The position numbers were made by a program, and so were the translations under genes. The notes beneath the pieces were generated by a model. The model had not been told where the DNA came from and made no database searches. It saw only the letters and a program-made list of their open reading frames with translations. Shown in pieces: positions 1 through 9,207 of a DNA stretch of 64,000 nucleotides. The stretch spans positions 62,001 through 126,000 of the forward strand of contig DATMGU010000010.1 in the NCBI GenBank assembly GCA_035555315.1, in the 5' to 3' direction. The DNA comes from DATMGU01 sp035555315. Its GTDB lineage: Bacteria > Pseudomonadota > Alphaproteobacteria > ATCC43930 > CGMCC-115725. The first letter of the stretch is position 1. Each line of letters opens with the position of its first letter.

Positions 1-1781
1 TCGCGGTCGTCGGCCCGGTCGACATCACGCCTACCGAGCGCGACTGGCTGCATGACCGGTTCATGGCGGATGTCTTCCCGCTGCTGACGCCGCTCGCCAT
101 CGATCCGGCGCATCCGTTCCCGTTCATCGCCAATCTGGGCTTCGGTCTGGCGCTGCACTTGGCGCGGCTCTCCGATGAAAAGCGCATGCAGGCCATCCTG
201 CTGATCCCGTCTTCGGTCGGCCGCTTCGTCCGGTTGCCGGGCAGCGAGATCCGCATGATCCCGATGGAACAGATGATCGGCATGTTTCTCGACCGGCTGT
301 TCCCGGGCTTCCGGCTGATCGGCCAGGGCAGCTTCCGCATCCTGCGCGACAGCGACCTCGAAATCGAGGAAGAGGCCGAGGATCTGGTGCGGCTGTTCGA
401 AACCGCGCTGAAACGCCGGCGCCGGGGCCATGTCATCCTGCTGGCGGTCGATATCGGCATGCCCAAGGATCTGTGCCATTTCCTGATGGAAAAGCTCGAT
501 GTCTCGGCGGAGGAGCTGAGCGAGCTGGACGGCTTGCCCGGCCTCGCGGATCTGAAGCAGTTGATCGTCGACGAGCGGCCCGATCTGAAATTCGCCCCCT
601 ATAACGCGCGCTTTCCCGAGCGCATCCGCGATTTCGGCGGCGATTGCTTCGCCGCCATCCGGCACAAGGACATCATCGTCCATCACCCGTATGAAAGCTT
701 CGACGTGGTCGTGCAGTTCGTGCGCCAGGCGGCGCGCGATCCGGCGGTGGTCGCGATCAAGCAGACGCTGTATCGCACCAGCGAGGACAGCCCGATCGTC
801 CGCGCGCTGATCGAGGCGGCGGAGGCCGGCAAATCGGTGACGGCGCTGATCGAGCTCAAGGCCCGGTTCGATGAAGAGGCGAATATTCGCTGGGCGCGCG
901 ATATGGAGCGCGCGGGCGTGCAGGTCGTCTATGGCTTCGTCGAACTGAAGACGCATTGCAAGGTGGCGCTGGTCGTGCGGCGAGAGGGTGGCGGTCTGCG
1001 CTCCTATGTGCATCTCGGCACCGGCAATTATCATCCCTATACCGCCAAGGTTTATACCGACCTGTCGTTCTTCACGACCGATCCGGCGCTGTGCCGGGAT
1101 GCGAGCCGGTTGTTCAACTACATCACCGGCTATGCGACGCCGGAGACGCTCGAAAAGCTGGCGATCGCCCCGATCAATCTGCGCAACCGCTTGCTCGAAC
1201 TGATCGACGGCGAGATCGAGCACGCCAAGGCCGGCCGGCCGGCGCAGGTCTGGGGCAAGATGAACCAGCTGGTCGATCTGCAGATCATCGATGCGCTCTA
1301 TCGCGCCTCCCAGGCCGGCGTGCAGATCGATCTGGTGGTGCGCGGCATCTGCTGCCTGCGCCCCGGCGTGCCGGGCCTGTCGACCAATATCCGGGTCAAG
1401 AGCATCATCGGCCGGTTCCTGGAGCACAGCCGGATCTATTGCTTCGCCAATGGCGAGGAAATGCCATCGGACCAGGCCAAGGTGTTCATCGCTTCCGCCG
1501 ATTGGATGCAGCGTAATTTCGACCGACGCGTGGAGACCCTGGTGCCGATCGAGAATCCGACGGTTCACCGCCAGGTGTTGAACGAGATCATGGTCGAAAA
1601 CCTCAAAGACGGCGCGCAAAGCTGGACATTGGGCGCGGATGGCATCTACACCCGCGTGCTGGCCAGCCCCGACATGGTGAACGCCCAGAACTACTTCATG
1701 ACCAATCCCAGTTTGTCCGGGCGGGGCTCGGCATTGCACAAGCAACCGGGAGCGCCGCGTCTGGTGCTCGACAACGCTTAG
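1..1781 (+). CDS. ppk: Polyphosphate kinase 1 (5' end cut by window)
   Basis: PPK1 reversibly polymerises the gamma-phosphate of ATP into inorganic polyphosphate. The reading frame is already open at base 3, so the N-terminal part (roughly 130 of the usual ~700 residues) lies outside the window. About 592 residues are visible. Family hallmarks are HHPYESFD, KQTLYRTSEDSPI and VHLGTGNYHPYTAK; the His of HLGTGNY (codon at 1011) corresponds to the autophosphorylated catalytic histidine of the family. The two C-terminal PLD-like catalytic domains are intact. Exopolyphosphatase follows 56 bases downstream on the same strand, a common ppk-ppx arrangement that pairs polyP synthesis with degradation. 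A PiT phosphate transporter further along (13014-14603) fits phosphate handling but is not in this operon. Confidence 0.97.
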   Translation, partial: AVVGPVDITPTERDWLHDRFMADVFPLLTPLAIDPAHPFPFIANLGFGLALHLARLSDEKRMQAILLIPSSVGRFVRLPGSEIRMIPMEQMIGMFLDRLFPGFRLIGQGSFRILRDSDLEIEEEAEDLVRLFETALKRRRRGHVILLAVDIGMPKDLCHFLMEKLDVSAEELSELDGLPGLADLKQLIVDERPDLKFAPYNARFPERIRDFGGDCFAAIRHKDIIVHHPYESFDVVVQFVRQAARDPAVVAIKQTLYRTSEDSPIVRALIEAAEAGKSVTALIELKARFDEEANIRWARDMERAGVQVVYGFVELKTHCKVALVVRREGGGLRSYVHLGTGNYHPYTAKVYTDLSFFTTDPALCRDASRLFNYITGYATPETLEKLAIAPINLRNRLLELIDGEIEHAKAGRPAQVWGKMNQLVDLQIIDALYRASQAGVQIDLVVRGICCLRPGVPGLSTNIRVKSIIGRFLEHSRIYCFANGEEMPSDQAKVFIASADWMQRNFDRRVETLVPIENPTVHRQVLNEIMVENLKDGAQSWTLGADGIYTRVLASPDMVNAQNYFMTNPSLSGRGSALHKQPGAPRLVLDNA

Positions 1782-1837
1782 GGTGACTTGCTTATTTGGT
1801 CGGGCGTGGCCCGACCCGGAGGGGCGGGTGGTCTTCC

Positions 1838-3406
1838 ATGTCTCTTTTTGGACCATTGATGTCTTTGGGTCGTAACGCGAAAACGTCGTTGATGAAGCTG
1901 TCGGTCAATCATCCGCATCGGCATATGGTCGGTATCATCGATATCGGCTCGAACTCGCTTCGCCTCGTCATCTATGACGGGATCTCCCGCGCACCGGTGG
2001 TGCTGTTCAACGAGAAGGCGATGTGCGCGCTGGGGCGCGGGCTGAACGCGACCGGCCGGTTGAACGCCGAAGGCGTCGTCCTGGCGATGGGCAATCTCGA
2101 GCGGTTCGTGGCGTTGGCGCGTTCGGTCGGTGTCGGCCGGCTCGACGTGTTGGCGACCTCCGCGGTCCGCGATGCCCAGGATGGCCCGCATTTCGTGGCC
2201 GAGGTCGAGCGGCGTTGCGGTATCACCGTCCGAGTGATCGACGGCGAGGAGGAGGGCCGCCTCGCCGCGGCGGGCGTTCACGCCAACATCCCGGAAGCGT
2301 ATGGCATGGTCGGCGATCTGGGCGGTGGCAGTGCCGAACTCGCCATGATCAGCGCCGAAAACGGCCCCAGTGGCATCGGTAAGGTCGCCAGCCTGCCGAT
2401 CGGGCCGCTGCGGCTGATCGAGAGCCCGACCGACGAGGAGGGCCCCCGCCGCGTCATCGACCGCCAGGTCGCGACGCTGCCGTGGCTGGCCGAGGGCCGC
2501 GGCTTGCCGTTCTACGCTGTCGGCGGCGCCTGGCGAACGCTGGCGCGCATTCATATGGAGCAGACGGGCTACCCGCTGCACGTCATCCAGAATTACGAAC
2601 TGACCGCCGGCGAGGCGATTTCGTTCCTCGAAATCGTCGGTCGCCTCAGCCGTCGTTCGCTGGAGAAGATGGTCGGCATCTCCCGCAAGCGGTTGGAGAC
2701 CGTCCCGCTGGCGGCCTATGCCCTGACGCGCTTGCTGCGGGTGACGGGGGCCAATAGCGTCATATTCTCGGCCTCCGGTCTGCGCGAGGGGCACCTTTAC
2801 GACCTGCTTTCGGCCGAGGACCAGGCATTGGATCCGTTGCTGTTCGCCGCCGCGTCGATCGCTCAGGTCAATACACGCTTCGGCGCGTCGGGCGACACGC
2901 TGTTCGACTGGACGGCACCGCTGTTCGTCGGCGAGACCGCGTCGCAGCGGCGCCTGCGCCACGCCGCGGCGCTGTTGAGCGATATCGGCTGGAACGAGCA
3001 TCCGGATTACCGGCAGGATCAGGCCTTCATGCGCTGTCTGCGCATGCCGGTGGCCGGCATCGATCACGCCGGGCGGGTGTTCCTGGCGACGGCGCTGCAC
3101 GCCCGCTATGGCGGTGCCCCCGATGCCGTGGTGGTGGCCCCGGTGAGGAAACTGTTGGCGCCCGAGGCGGAGGCGCGGGCACGCGCGGTCGGCCTCGCCC
3201 TGCGGCTCGGCTATACGCTGACCGGCGGTGTCGCACAGATGATCGGCGAGACCCGGCTGCTGCTCGACCCGACGACCGTGACGCTGGAGGTACCCGCCGG
3301 CGGCTCCCTCTATGCCGGCGAGGCTGTCCAACGCCGCCTCGACGCCCTTGGCCGCGCCCTCAACCGCCGCACCGCCATCCTCGCCTTGCCGAGGGACGCG
3401 GCTTAG
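1838..3406 (+). CDS. ppx: Exopolyphosphatase / Ppx-GppA family phosphatase
   Basis: Ppx/GppA proteins release phosphate from the ends of polyP chains and/or hydrolyse pppGpp. The actin-like ATPase fold is visible: phosphate-1 motif GIIDIGSNSLRLVIYDG, then a conserved Glu within VIDGEEEGRLAAAG, then phosphate-2 motif MVGDLGGGSAELAM, and a helical C-terminal half. The ATG at 1838 is chosen because GGAGG lies at 1818-1822; a TTG at 1796 and ATGs at 1859 and 1892 are also in frame, and the last still keeps the whole catalytic domain. Placement directly after ppk favours polyphosphate as a physiological substrate. About 522 residues, normal for the long Ppx form. Confidence 0.93.
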   Translation: MSLFGPLMSLGRNAKTSLMKLSVNHPHRHMVGIIDIGSNSLRLVIYDGISRAPVVLFNEKAMCALGRGLNATGRLNAEGVVLAMGNLERFVALARSVGVGRLDVLATSAVRDAQDGPHFVAEVERRCGITVRVIDGEEEGRLAAAGVHANIPEAYGMVGDLGGGSAELAMISAENGPSGIGKVASLPIGPLRLIESPTDEEGPRRVIDRQVATLPWLAEGRGLPFYAVGGAWRTLARIHMEQTGYPLHVIQNYELTAGEAISFLEIVGRLSRRSLEKMVGISRKRLETVPLAAYALTRLLRVTGANSVIFSASGLREGHLYDLLSAEDQALDPLLFAAASIAQVNTRFGASGDTLFDWTAPLFVGETASQRRLRHAAALLSDIGWNEHPDYRQDQAFMRCLRMPVAGIDHAGRVFLATALHARYGGAPDAVVVAPVRKLLAPEAEARARAVGLALRLGYTLTGGVAQMIGETRLLLDPTTVTLEVPAGGSLYAGEAVQRRLDALGRALNRRTAILALPRDAA

Positions 3407-3483
3407 GGTTTTTGTACACGTCCTAGTAGCATAACCCGCTGCGTATGATATCGTTTCGGTGTTGGGGCGAGCAGGGGTTGGGG

Positions 3484-4782
3484 ATGGTCGATATACCGGT
3501 ACCGGGGGAAGCCGCGGCATATCCAGGTGGTGCGGTTGGTGGCGTAGCGTCGGTATCCGGCAATCCGCCACCGGGCGAGATGATGCCCGTCAGGTTCGTG
3601 CCGACCGGCTCGCTTTTCTGGCTCTTGATCAAGAACCTGCTGCTGACGGTCGTCACTCTTGGTTTCTATCGGTTTTGGGCGCGCACCGCCTTGCGGCGCT
3701 ACCTGTGGAGTAGTGTCGAGATAGCTGGTGATCCGGTGGAATATACCGGTCGCGGCATCGAGCTGTTCCTGGGATTTCTGACAGTTCTGGCGATTTTCAT
3801 CCCGATTTCAATCGTGTATTCGGCGCTCGAGGTGCTGATTGTTGGTCAGGTTGCTGTCGTCATCGCGTTGAAACTTCTTACGGGCGTGGTCTTCCTGATG
3901 CTGATCGTCGTGGCGCAGTTCAGGGCTCGTCGATACCGGCTGTCCCGCACGGTATGGCGCGGCATTCGCGCAGGGCAAGGCGGCTCGACCTGGGTCTATC
4001 TGTTTCTGACGATTGGCTGGAGCCTGCTTAGCCTTGTCACTTTCGGTATCGCGGTGCCTTGGGCGCGGCGCGCGCAGGAACGCTACCGGATTAACAATAC
4101 TTTCTTCGGCGACCATCGCTTGGCGTTCGTCGCCCCGGGGCGACCATTGATCGGCCGATGGTTGCTGGTGCTGGCGCTCGGTAGTCTGCCGACATTGGCG
4201 GGCCTTGCGTTAATCGGTGTGGCGGCGTCGGGTATTTTCGGTTCGCCACGGGGATCGCCGACCTGGATCCATGCCGGCTACCAAGCAGCGATCGGCGTTG
4301 TCCTGGTGCTCTGCGCGGCGGTCGCCGGCTCGATAAGCTACGCGGTGTACGCCGTTGCCGAGTTTCGCTATTTCATGGTGTCGACCCGGCTTGGGGAGGC
4401 TCGCTTCCGAAGCCGCCTCGGTGTCGCTTGGGTGATATGGCGGCATGTGTCATTCACCGTGGCGTGGGGTGTGATCATGATACTGAGCGCGGTCGCGCTC
4501 GCCTGGACGCTGTCCAGCGTCTTCGGATTGACCCAGGCAACCTTGCCAGGGTTGATCGGTTCCGCTCCCTTCATCGCCATAACGACCCTCTATTTGATCG
4601 TCATGCTGACCGGTGCCCATATCCTGCATATGATCTTCGTCAGGGTGGCTGTGTATCGCAAAGGGTGCGAAACGCTTTCGATCGAAAACATCGCAGCCTT
4701 GGACGTCATCGGCCGGTCGGTGTCAGCGCCCCCGCAATACGGGGAAGGCTTGGCGGATAGCTTCGATATCGGTGCGATCTGA
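3484..4782 (+). CDS. DUF898 (YjgN-like) multi-pass inner-membrane protein
   Basis: The protein begins with a short Gly/Pro-rich stretch, then shows the DUF898 signature twice: LLTVVTLGFYRFWARTALRR near residue 50 and a second copy around LLSLVTFGIAVPWARRAQERY. Each precedes a YTGRGIELFLGF-type or similar segment. About six hydrophobic segments are visible. Biochemical function is unknown; E. coli YjgN is the reference member. ATG 3484 is preferred over ATG 3445 because AGGGG sits just upstream at correct spacing. An M48 protease gene follows with essentially no gap, a pairing seen repeatedly with DUF898 genes, so the two probably form a membrane protein/protease unit (inference). Confidence 0.85.
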   Translation: MVDIPVPGEAAAYPGGAVGGVASVSGNPPPGEMMPVRFVPTGSLFWLLIKNLLLTVVTLGFYRFWARTALRRYLWSSVEIAGDPVEYTGRGIELFLGFLTVLAIFIPISIVYSALEVLIVGQVAVVIALKLLTGVVFLMLIVVAQFRARRYRLSRTVWRGIRAGQGGSTWVYLFLTIGWSLLSLVTFGIAVPWARRAQERYRINNTFFGDHRLAFVAPGRPLIGRWLLVLALGSLPTLAGLALIGVAASGIFGSPRGSPTWIHAGYQAAIGVVLVLCAAVAGSISYAVYAVAEFRYFMVSTRLGEARFRSRLGVAWVIWRHVSFTVAWGVIMILSAVALAWTLSSVFGLTQATLPGLIGSAPFIAITTLYLIVMLTGAHILHMIFVRVAVYRKGCETLSIENIAALDVIGRSVSAPPQYGEGLADSFDIGAI

Positions 4783-5900
4783 GGGCGCGGGAACCCGAAC
4801 CGCTTGATCGAGGGGCTTGTTGGTTCGTCGATGGCGAGACACCCCGCCGCGTGGCCATCACTGCCTCCTTGGACGGTGATTATCTGCGGCTGACCGACGG
4901 TGCGGGGGACGGGCTTGCGGTTTGGCGCATCGCCGACCTCCGTCTGGTGCTCGATCGAGGTACGCGAGGCGTCGTGCTCTGCGCGGTGGGTCAGCCGGAC
5001 GCCCGGTTGACGCTCGGTGATCCGGTGGTGCTGGCCAAACTTCGGGTGCTCAGCCCGGGCTTCGGCGGGTCCATCCGGCCCAAGCGGCAGGTCGGGCGCG
5101 GTATGCTGTACGGGATTGGCGCCCTCTTCGGGCTGGCCCTGCTCTTCGCCGTCATCCTGCCGCGCCTCGCCGCCGCTATGGCGACCCTCGTGCCCAGATC
5201 GTACGAACTGCGGTTGGGCCATGACCTCCTGCCGGTCGTGGCCGCGCGGTTTGGCGGTCGGTATCAGGAGGGCGATTCGGGAACCTGTTCGGGCGTTGAT
5301 GGGCAGGCGGCGATCGATCGGCTGGCGGCACGGCTCAGCGCCGCGCGGGCGACGCGGATCCCAATCACGGTGCATGTCGTCGATACGCGCGTGGTCAACG
5401 CCTTCGCCTTGCCTGGTGGACAGGTCGTCGTGCTGCGCGGCCTGCTCGACTTCGCCTCCGGACCGACGGAATTCGCCGGCGTGCTCGGTCATGAAATGGG
5501 CCACAGCCAATTCGCCCACCCCCTGCAGCACGTCGTCGAAGCGTCGTTCATCTCGCTGACGATCGGCTTGATGATGGGGGATGTCCTAGGCGTTTCCGCC
5601 GCCGGTATGGTCGTCCAATCGCTGCTGACGACAGCCTATTCGCGTGAGGCGGAGACGGCGGCTGATCGGGAAAGCCTCGAACGGCTCCAAGCCGCCGGTA
5701 TCGGCTCGGTACCCTTCATGGAGTTCACGAAGCGGCTCACCACCGGCGCTGCCATGCCCGCCATCCTATCGACCCATCCGGCGCCGGCCGATCGGGTCCG
5801 CGCCATGGCCGATCATGTCCGGCCGGGCGCCCAGGCGATGACCCCGGAGGAATGGGAGTCCGTCCGGCATATCTGCGACAAGCCGAAGCCGGCCGCTTAA
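4779..5900 (+). CDS. M48 family membrane metallopeptidase
   Basis: Zinc metalloprotease of the HtpX/Oma1/BepA superfamily. The zinc motif HEMGH (inside GHEMGHSQFAHP, codons from 5490) and the downstream Glu ligand in SREAETAADRES are both present, so it should be active. One hydrophobic segment (MLYGIGALFGLALLFAVILP) precedes the protease domain and probably anchors it in the membrane. The start is unusual. The first ordinary start codon is GTG 4851, but the same frame upstream encodes WFVDGETPRR, resembling the conserved N-terminus of relatives. The only candidate start upstream is CTG 4779, overlapping the previous stop as CTGA; the frame is closed by TAG at 4758. With GTG 4851 the protein is 349 residues. 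The gene call is secure, the start is not. Confidence 0.88.
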   Translation: MRAREPEPLDRGACWFVDGETPRRVAITASLDGDYLRLTDGAGDGLAVWRIADLRLVLDRGTRGVVLCAVGQPDARLTLGDPVVLAKLRVLSPGFGGSIRPKRQVGRGMLYGIGALFGLALLFAVILPRLAAAMATLVPRSYELRLGHDLLPVVAARFGGRYQEGDSGTCSGVDGQAAIDRLAARLSAARATRIPITVHVVDTRVVNAFALPGGQVVVLRGLLDFASGPTEFAGVLGHEMGHSQFAHPLQHVVEASFISLTIGLMMGDVLGVSAAGMVVQSLLTTAYSREAETAADRESLERLQAAGIGSVPFMEFTKRLTTGAAMPAILSTHPAPADRVRAMADHVRPGAQAMTPEEWESVRHICDKPKPAA

Positions 5901-5901
5901 A

Positions 5902-7056
5902 TCAGCCTGGCAGTTCGACCACTCTGATGCGCTTGCCCTCGGCGGTCAGCGCCAGCTTGCCGTGCTTCAGGGCGAGCGCGTCGCGGCCGAACACGTCGTG
6001 GCGCCAGCCCGTGAGGGCGGGGACGGCGGCCTCGTCATCGGCTGCGATCAGCTCCAGCTCGCTGGCATTGGCGATCAGCCGACTGGCAACGTCGTTATCC
6101 TCCGAGCGCAGCTTCAACAGCACGCGCAGCAGATCGACCAGCGGACCGAGGCCGGGCGGCAGGTCGACCCGTTGGGTCGGCTCCGGCAGGCTCTCAGGCG
6201 GAGCCGCGATGCCGCGCGTGACGGCGGCCAGCATCTCGGTGCCGAACTTGCCCTCGGCCGTGCCCCGGCCCATGCCGCGTACGCGCGCCAGATCGTCGAC
6301 ACTGGTCGGCGCGTGGGAGGCGATCTCCAGCAGCGATTCGTCGCGCAGGATGCGCTGCCGCGGCACGTCGCGGGCCTGCGCCGTCACCTCGCGCCAGGCC
6401 GCGAGCTCGGCCAGGATGCCGAGAAACTTGCGGTTGCCGCCCCGCGTCTTCAGCCGCCGCCATGCCTGGCTCGGCTCCAACCGGTAGGTATTGGGATCGG
6501 TCAGGCCGCTCATCTCGTCGTCCAGCCAGCTCGCCCGGCCGGATTTTTCCAGCCGCGCCCGCAGCTTTTCATAGACCGTGCGCAGATAGGTCACATCCGC
6601 CAAAGCGTATTCGATCTGGCGGTCGGTCAGCGGGCGATGCGCCCAATCGGTGAAGCGCGAGGATTTGTCGATCTTGGCGTTGGCGAGTTTGCCCGCCAAG
6701 GTCTCGTAGCTCACCGCGTCGCCGAAGCCGCAGACCATCGCCGCCACCTGGCAGTCGAAGATCGGCGTCGGCACGGCGCCGGTCATATGGAAGAAGATCT
6801 CCAAATCCTGCCGGGCCGCATGGAACACCTTCAGCACCGCGGGATCCGCCAGCAAATCGGTGAGCGGTGTGAGATCGATGCCGGGTGCCAGCGCGTCGAT
6901 CGCCACGGCCTCGTCGGGACCGGCCACCTGCACCAGACAGAGCAAAGGCCAATAGGTCTTGTCCCGCATGAATTCGGTATCGACGGTGATGAACGGGGCG
7001 GTGGCTTGCCGCTGGCAAAACTCGGCCAGCGCGTCGGTTGTCGTGATCAGGATCAT
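5902..7056 (-). CDS. rnd: Ribonuclease D
   Basis: A 3'-5' exoribonuclease of the DEDD family acting on the 3' ends of tRNA and other structured RNAs. Exonuclease motifs are VDTEFMRDKTYWP (DxE), FHAARQDLEIF and YALADVTYL (DEDDy type), all in the first ~200 residues. A helical HRDC domain follows around residues 210-300. At 384 residues it is full length. It converges with the M48 protease gene (stop codons about 1 base apart) and starts 234 bases from the divergent aspS. ATG 7056 begins MILITTTDALAEF, typical of the family. Confidence 0.96.
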   Translation of the reverse strand: MILITTTDALAEFCQRQATAPFITVDTEFMRDKTYWPLLCLVQVAGPDEAVAIDALAPGIDLTPLTDLLADPAVLKVFHAARQDLEIFFHMTGAVPTPIFDCQVAAMVCGFGDAVSYETLAGKLANAKIDKSSRFTDWAHRPLTDRQIEYALADVTYLRTVYEKLRARLEKSGRASWLDDEMSGLTDPNTYRLEPSQAWRRLKTRGGNRKFLGILAELAAWREVTAQARDVPRQRILRDESLLEIASHAPTSVDDLARVRGMGRGTAEGKFGTEMLAAVTRGIAAPPESLPEPTQRVDLPPGLGPLVDLLRVLLKLRSEDNDVASRLIANASELELIAADDEAAVPALTGWRHDVFGRDALALKHGKLALTAEGKRIRVVELPG

Positions 7057-7088
7057 GCGTGCGTCTATACACGCGATTGATGGCGGCT

Positions 7089-7114
7089 AAAAGCGGCGGC
7101 TCAAAAGCGGCGGC
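7089..7114. repeat. Short tandem repeat, 14-nt period, between rnd and aspS
   Basis: The 12-mer AAAAGCGGCGGC occurs at 7089-7100 and again at 7103-7114, separated by TC. It lies in the divergent rnd-aspS intergenic region, which also holds a TTGACA hexamer at 7172-7177 that could serve aspS; no convincing -10 was found at the expected distance. Confidence 0.6.
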
Positions 7115-7290
7115 GCGGAACCCATGTCGTTGGCAGGCATGCCGCATGTCGGCCGGAAAACCTGCCTCCGCTTGACAAAGCGGGGATGAGCATGTGCTGT
7201 GACCGCCCTTTGCCCTACTGCTGTTCCAGCCTCATCGCGCTAGTATCACTACGCCGCCATCCTTACGGCGACTGAAAAGGCCTTTTTGCC

Positions 7291-9093
7291 ATGCACGCCT
7301 ACCGCACCCACACCTGTGGCGACCTTACCCTCACTCATGCCGGCCAGACCGTGCGGCTTTCCGGCTGGGTGCATCGCAAGCGCGACCATGGCCAGCTGCT
7401 GTTCATCGATCTGCGCGATCACTACGGCCTGACCCAATGCGTCGTCGACAGCAGCAGCCCGGTCTTCGCGATCGCCGATGGCCTGCGCAACGAAAGCGTC
7501 GTGACGGTGACCGGCACGGTGGTCGCCCGGTCGGCCGAGACGGTGAACGACCGGCTGCCGACCGGTCAGATCGAAGTCAAGCTGGCCGAGCTGGTCATCC
7601 AAAGCCAGGCCGATCCGCTGCCGTTCCCGGTCAATGCCGAGGCGGATTATCCGGAAGACATGCGGCTGCGCTACCGGTTCCTGGATCTCAGGCGCGAGAC
7701 CGTGCACCGCAATCTGGTGCTGCGCTCCCAGGTCATCGCGTCGATCCGACGGCGCATGATCGACCAGGGCTTCACGGAGTTTCAGACGCCGATCCTGACG
7801 TCGAGCTCGCCGGAAGGCGCCCGCGACTATCTGGTGCCGAGCCGCATTCATCCCGGTCAGTTCTACGCGCTGCCCCAGGCGCCGCAGCAGTTCAAGCAAT
7901 TGCTGATGGTCGCGGGCTTCGATCGGTATTTCCAGATCGCCCCGTGCTTCCGCGACGAGGATGGCCGCGCCGACCGATCGCCCGGCGAGTTCTATCAGCT
8001 CGACCTGGAGATGTCGTTCGTGACGCAGGACGATGTCTTCGCGGCGATCGAGCCGGTTCTTCATGGCATCTTCGAGGAGTTCGGCGGCGATCGCCTGCTG
8101 ACGCCTGCGCCGTTTCCGCGCATCCCCTATGACACGGCGATGCTGCGTTATGGCTCCGACAAACCGGACCTGCGGAACCCGCTGGTCATCGCGGAAATCA
8201 GCCCGGTGTTCGAGGGTTCGGAGTTCGAGGCGTTCAACCGGGTGCTGAACGCCGGCGGCGTGGTACGGGGCATCCGGGCACCCGGTGCCGCCGCGCGGCC
8301 GCGCAGCTTCTTCGATAAGCTGAACGGCTGGGCGCAGGAGCAGGGGGCCAAGGGCCTCGGCTATGTCACCTTCGCCGAGGGAACGGCCAAGGGGCCGATC
8401 GCGCGTTTTCTGGACGAGGCGCGCCTCGCCACCCTGCGGGAACTGACCGGTGCCGTTGACGGCGACAGCGTGTTTTTCGTCGCGGATGCGAAAACCCCCG
8501 CCGCGAAATTCGCCGGGCAGGCCCGCCAACGGATCGGCCAGGAGATGGGGCTGGTCGAGGAGAACGCGTTCCGGTTCTGCTGGATCGTCGATTTCCCGAT
8601 GTACGAGCTGAATGAGGATACCGGGCTGATCGAATTCAGCCACAACCCGTTCTCGATGCCGCAGGGCGGCCTCGAGGCGTTGCAGACCCAGGACCCGCTG
8701 ACCCTCAAGGCGTACCAGTACGACATCGTCTGCAATGGCGTGGAGCTGTCTTCCGGCGCCATCCGCAACCACCTGCCGGAGATCATGTACAAGGCCTTCG
8801 AAATCGCCGGCTACCCGGCCTCCGAGGTCGAGGCGCGGTTCGGCGGCATGTTGAACGCGTTCAAGTTCGGTGCACCTCCCCATGGCGGCTCGGCACCGGG
8901 CATCGACCGCATCGTCATGCTGCTGGCCGATACGCCGAACATCCGCGAAATCGTCGCCTTCCCGATGAACCAGCAGGCCCAGGATCTGTTGATGCAGGCA
9001 CCGGCGCCGATCACCCCGGCGCGTCTGAAGGAACTGCACATCGCCCTCGACCTGCCGCCGGCGCGCCCGTCACGCGGTGAGTCGAAGGCGTGA
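7291..9093 (+). CDS. aspS: Aspartyl-tRNA synthetase
   Basis: Class IIb aminoacyl-tRNA synthetase charging tRNA-Asp. Order of domains: N-terminal OB-fold anticodon-binding domain (about residues 1-105, containing LSGWVHRKRDHG), class II catalytic core with motif 2 around CFRDEDGRADRSPGEFYQLD, the bacterial GAD insertion (about 290-420), and motif 3 GSAPGIDRIVMLL near the C-terminus. At 600 residues it is the normal bacterial length. Alphaproteobacterial enzymes of this type are often non-discriminating and also make Asp-tRNA-Asn when GatCAB is present; this cannot be decided here. It is followed 114 bases later by eipB. Confidence 0.98.
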   Translation: MHAYRTHTCGDLTLTHAGQTVRLSGWVHRKRDHGQLLFIDLRDHYGLTQCVVDSSSPVFAIADGLRNESVVTVTGTVVARSAETVNDRLPTGQIEVKLAELVIQSQADPLPFPVNAEADYPEDMRLRYRFLDLRRETVHRNLVLRSQVIASIRRRMIDQGFTEFQTPILTSSSPEGARDYLVPSRIHPGQFYALPQAPQQFKQLLMVAGFDRYFQIAPCFRDEDGRADRSPGEFYQLDLEMSFVTQDDVFAAIEPVLHGIFEEFGGDRLLTPAPFPRIPYDTAMLRYGSDKPDLRNPLVIAEISPVFEGSEFEAFNRVLNAGGVVRGIRAPGAAARPRSFFDKLNGWAQEQGAKGLGYVTFAEGTAKGPIARFLDEARLATLRELTGAVDGDSVFFVADAKTPAAKFAGQARQRIGQEMGLVEENAFRFCWIVDFPMYELNEDTGLIEFSHNPFSMPQGGLEALQTQDPLTLKAYQYDIVCNGVELSSGAIRNHLPEIMYKAFEIAGYPASEVEARFGGMLNAFKFGAPPHGGSAPGIDRIVMLLADTPNIREIVAFPMNQQAQDLLMQAPAPITPARLKELHIALDLPPARPSRGESKA

Positions 9094-9207
9094 CTCTAAG
9101 GCAGGATCGTCACGAAGCCGGTGAAGAGTGCAGCCTTTCCGTGTGATACGCTTAGCGTGCAGGCCCCCGGTGGGGCCGCGCGGCTTGAGCGAGGAGAGTT
9201 TCCCAAG

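Noticed and set aside
1778..3571. Long minus-strand open frame (597 codons) opposite ppx
   Set aside because: It is the antisense shadow of a clear ppx gene in GC-rich DNA and shows no protein family features.
7172..7177. TTGACA as -35 of aspS
   Set aside because: No acceptable -10 hexamer at 16-18 bases, so no promoter is annotated.
7249..9039. 596-codon minus-strand frame opposite aspS
   Set aside because: Antisense of a certain gene; no start signal or family motif.
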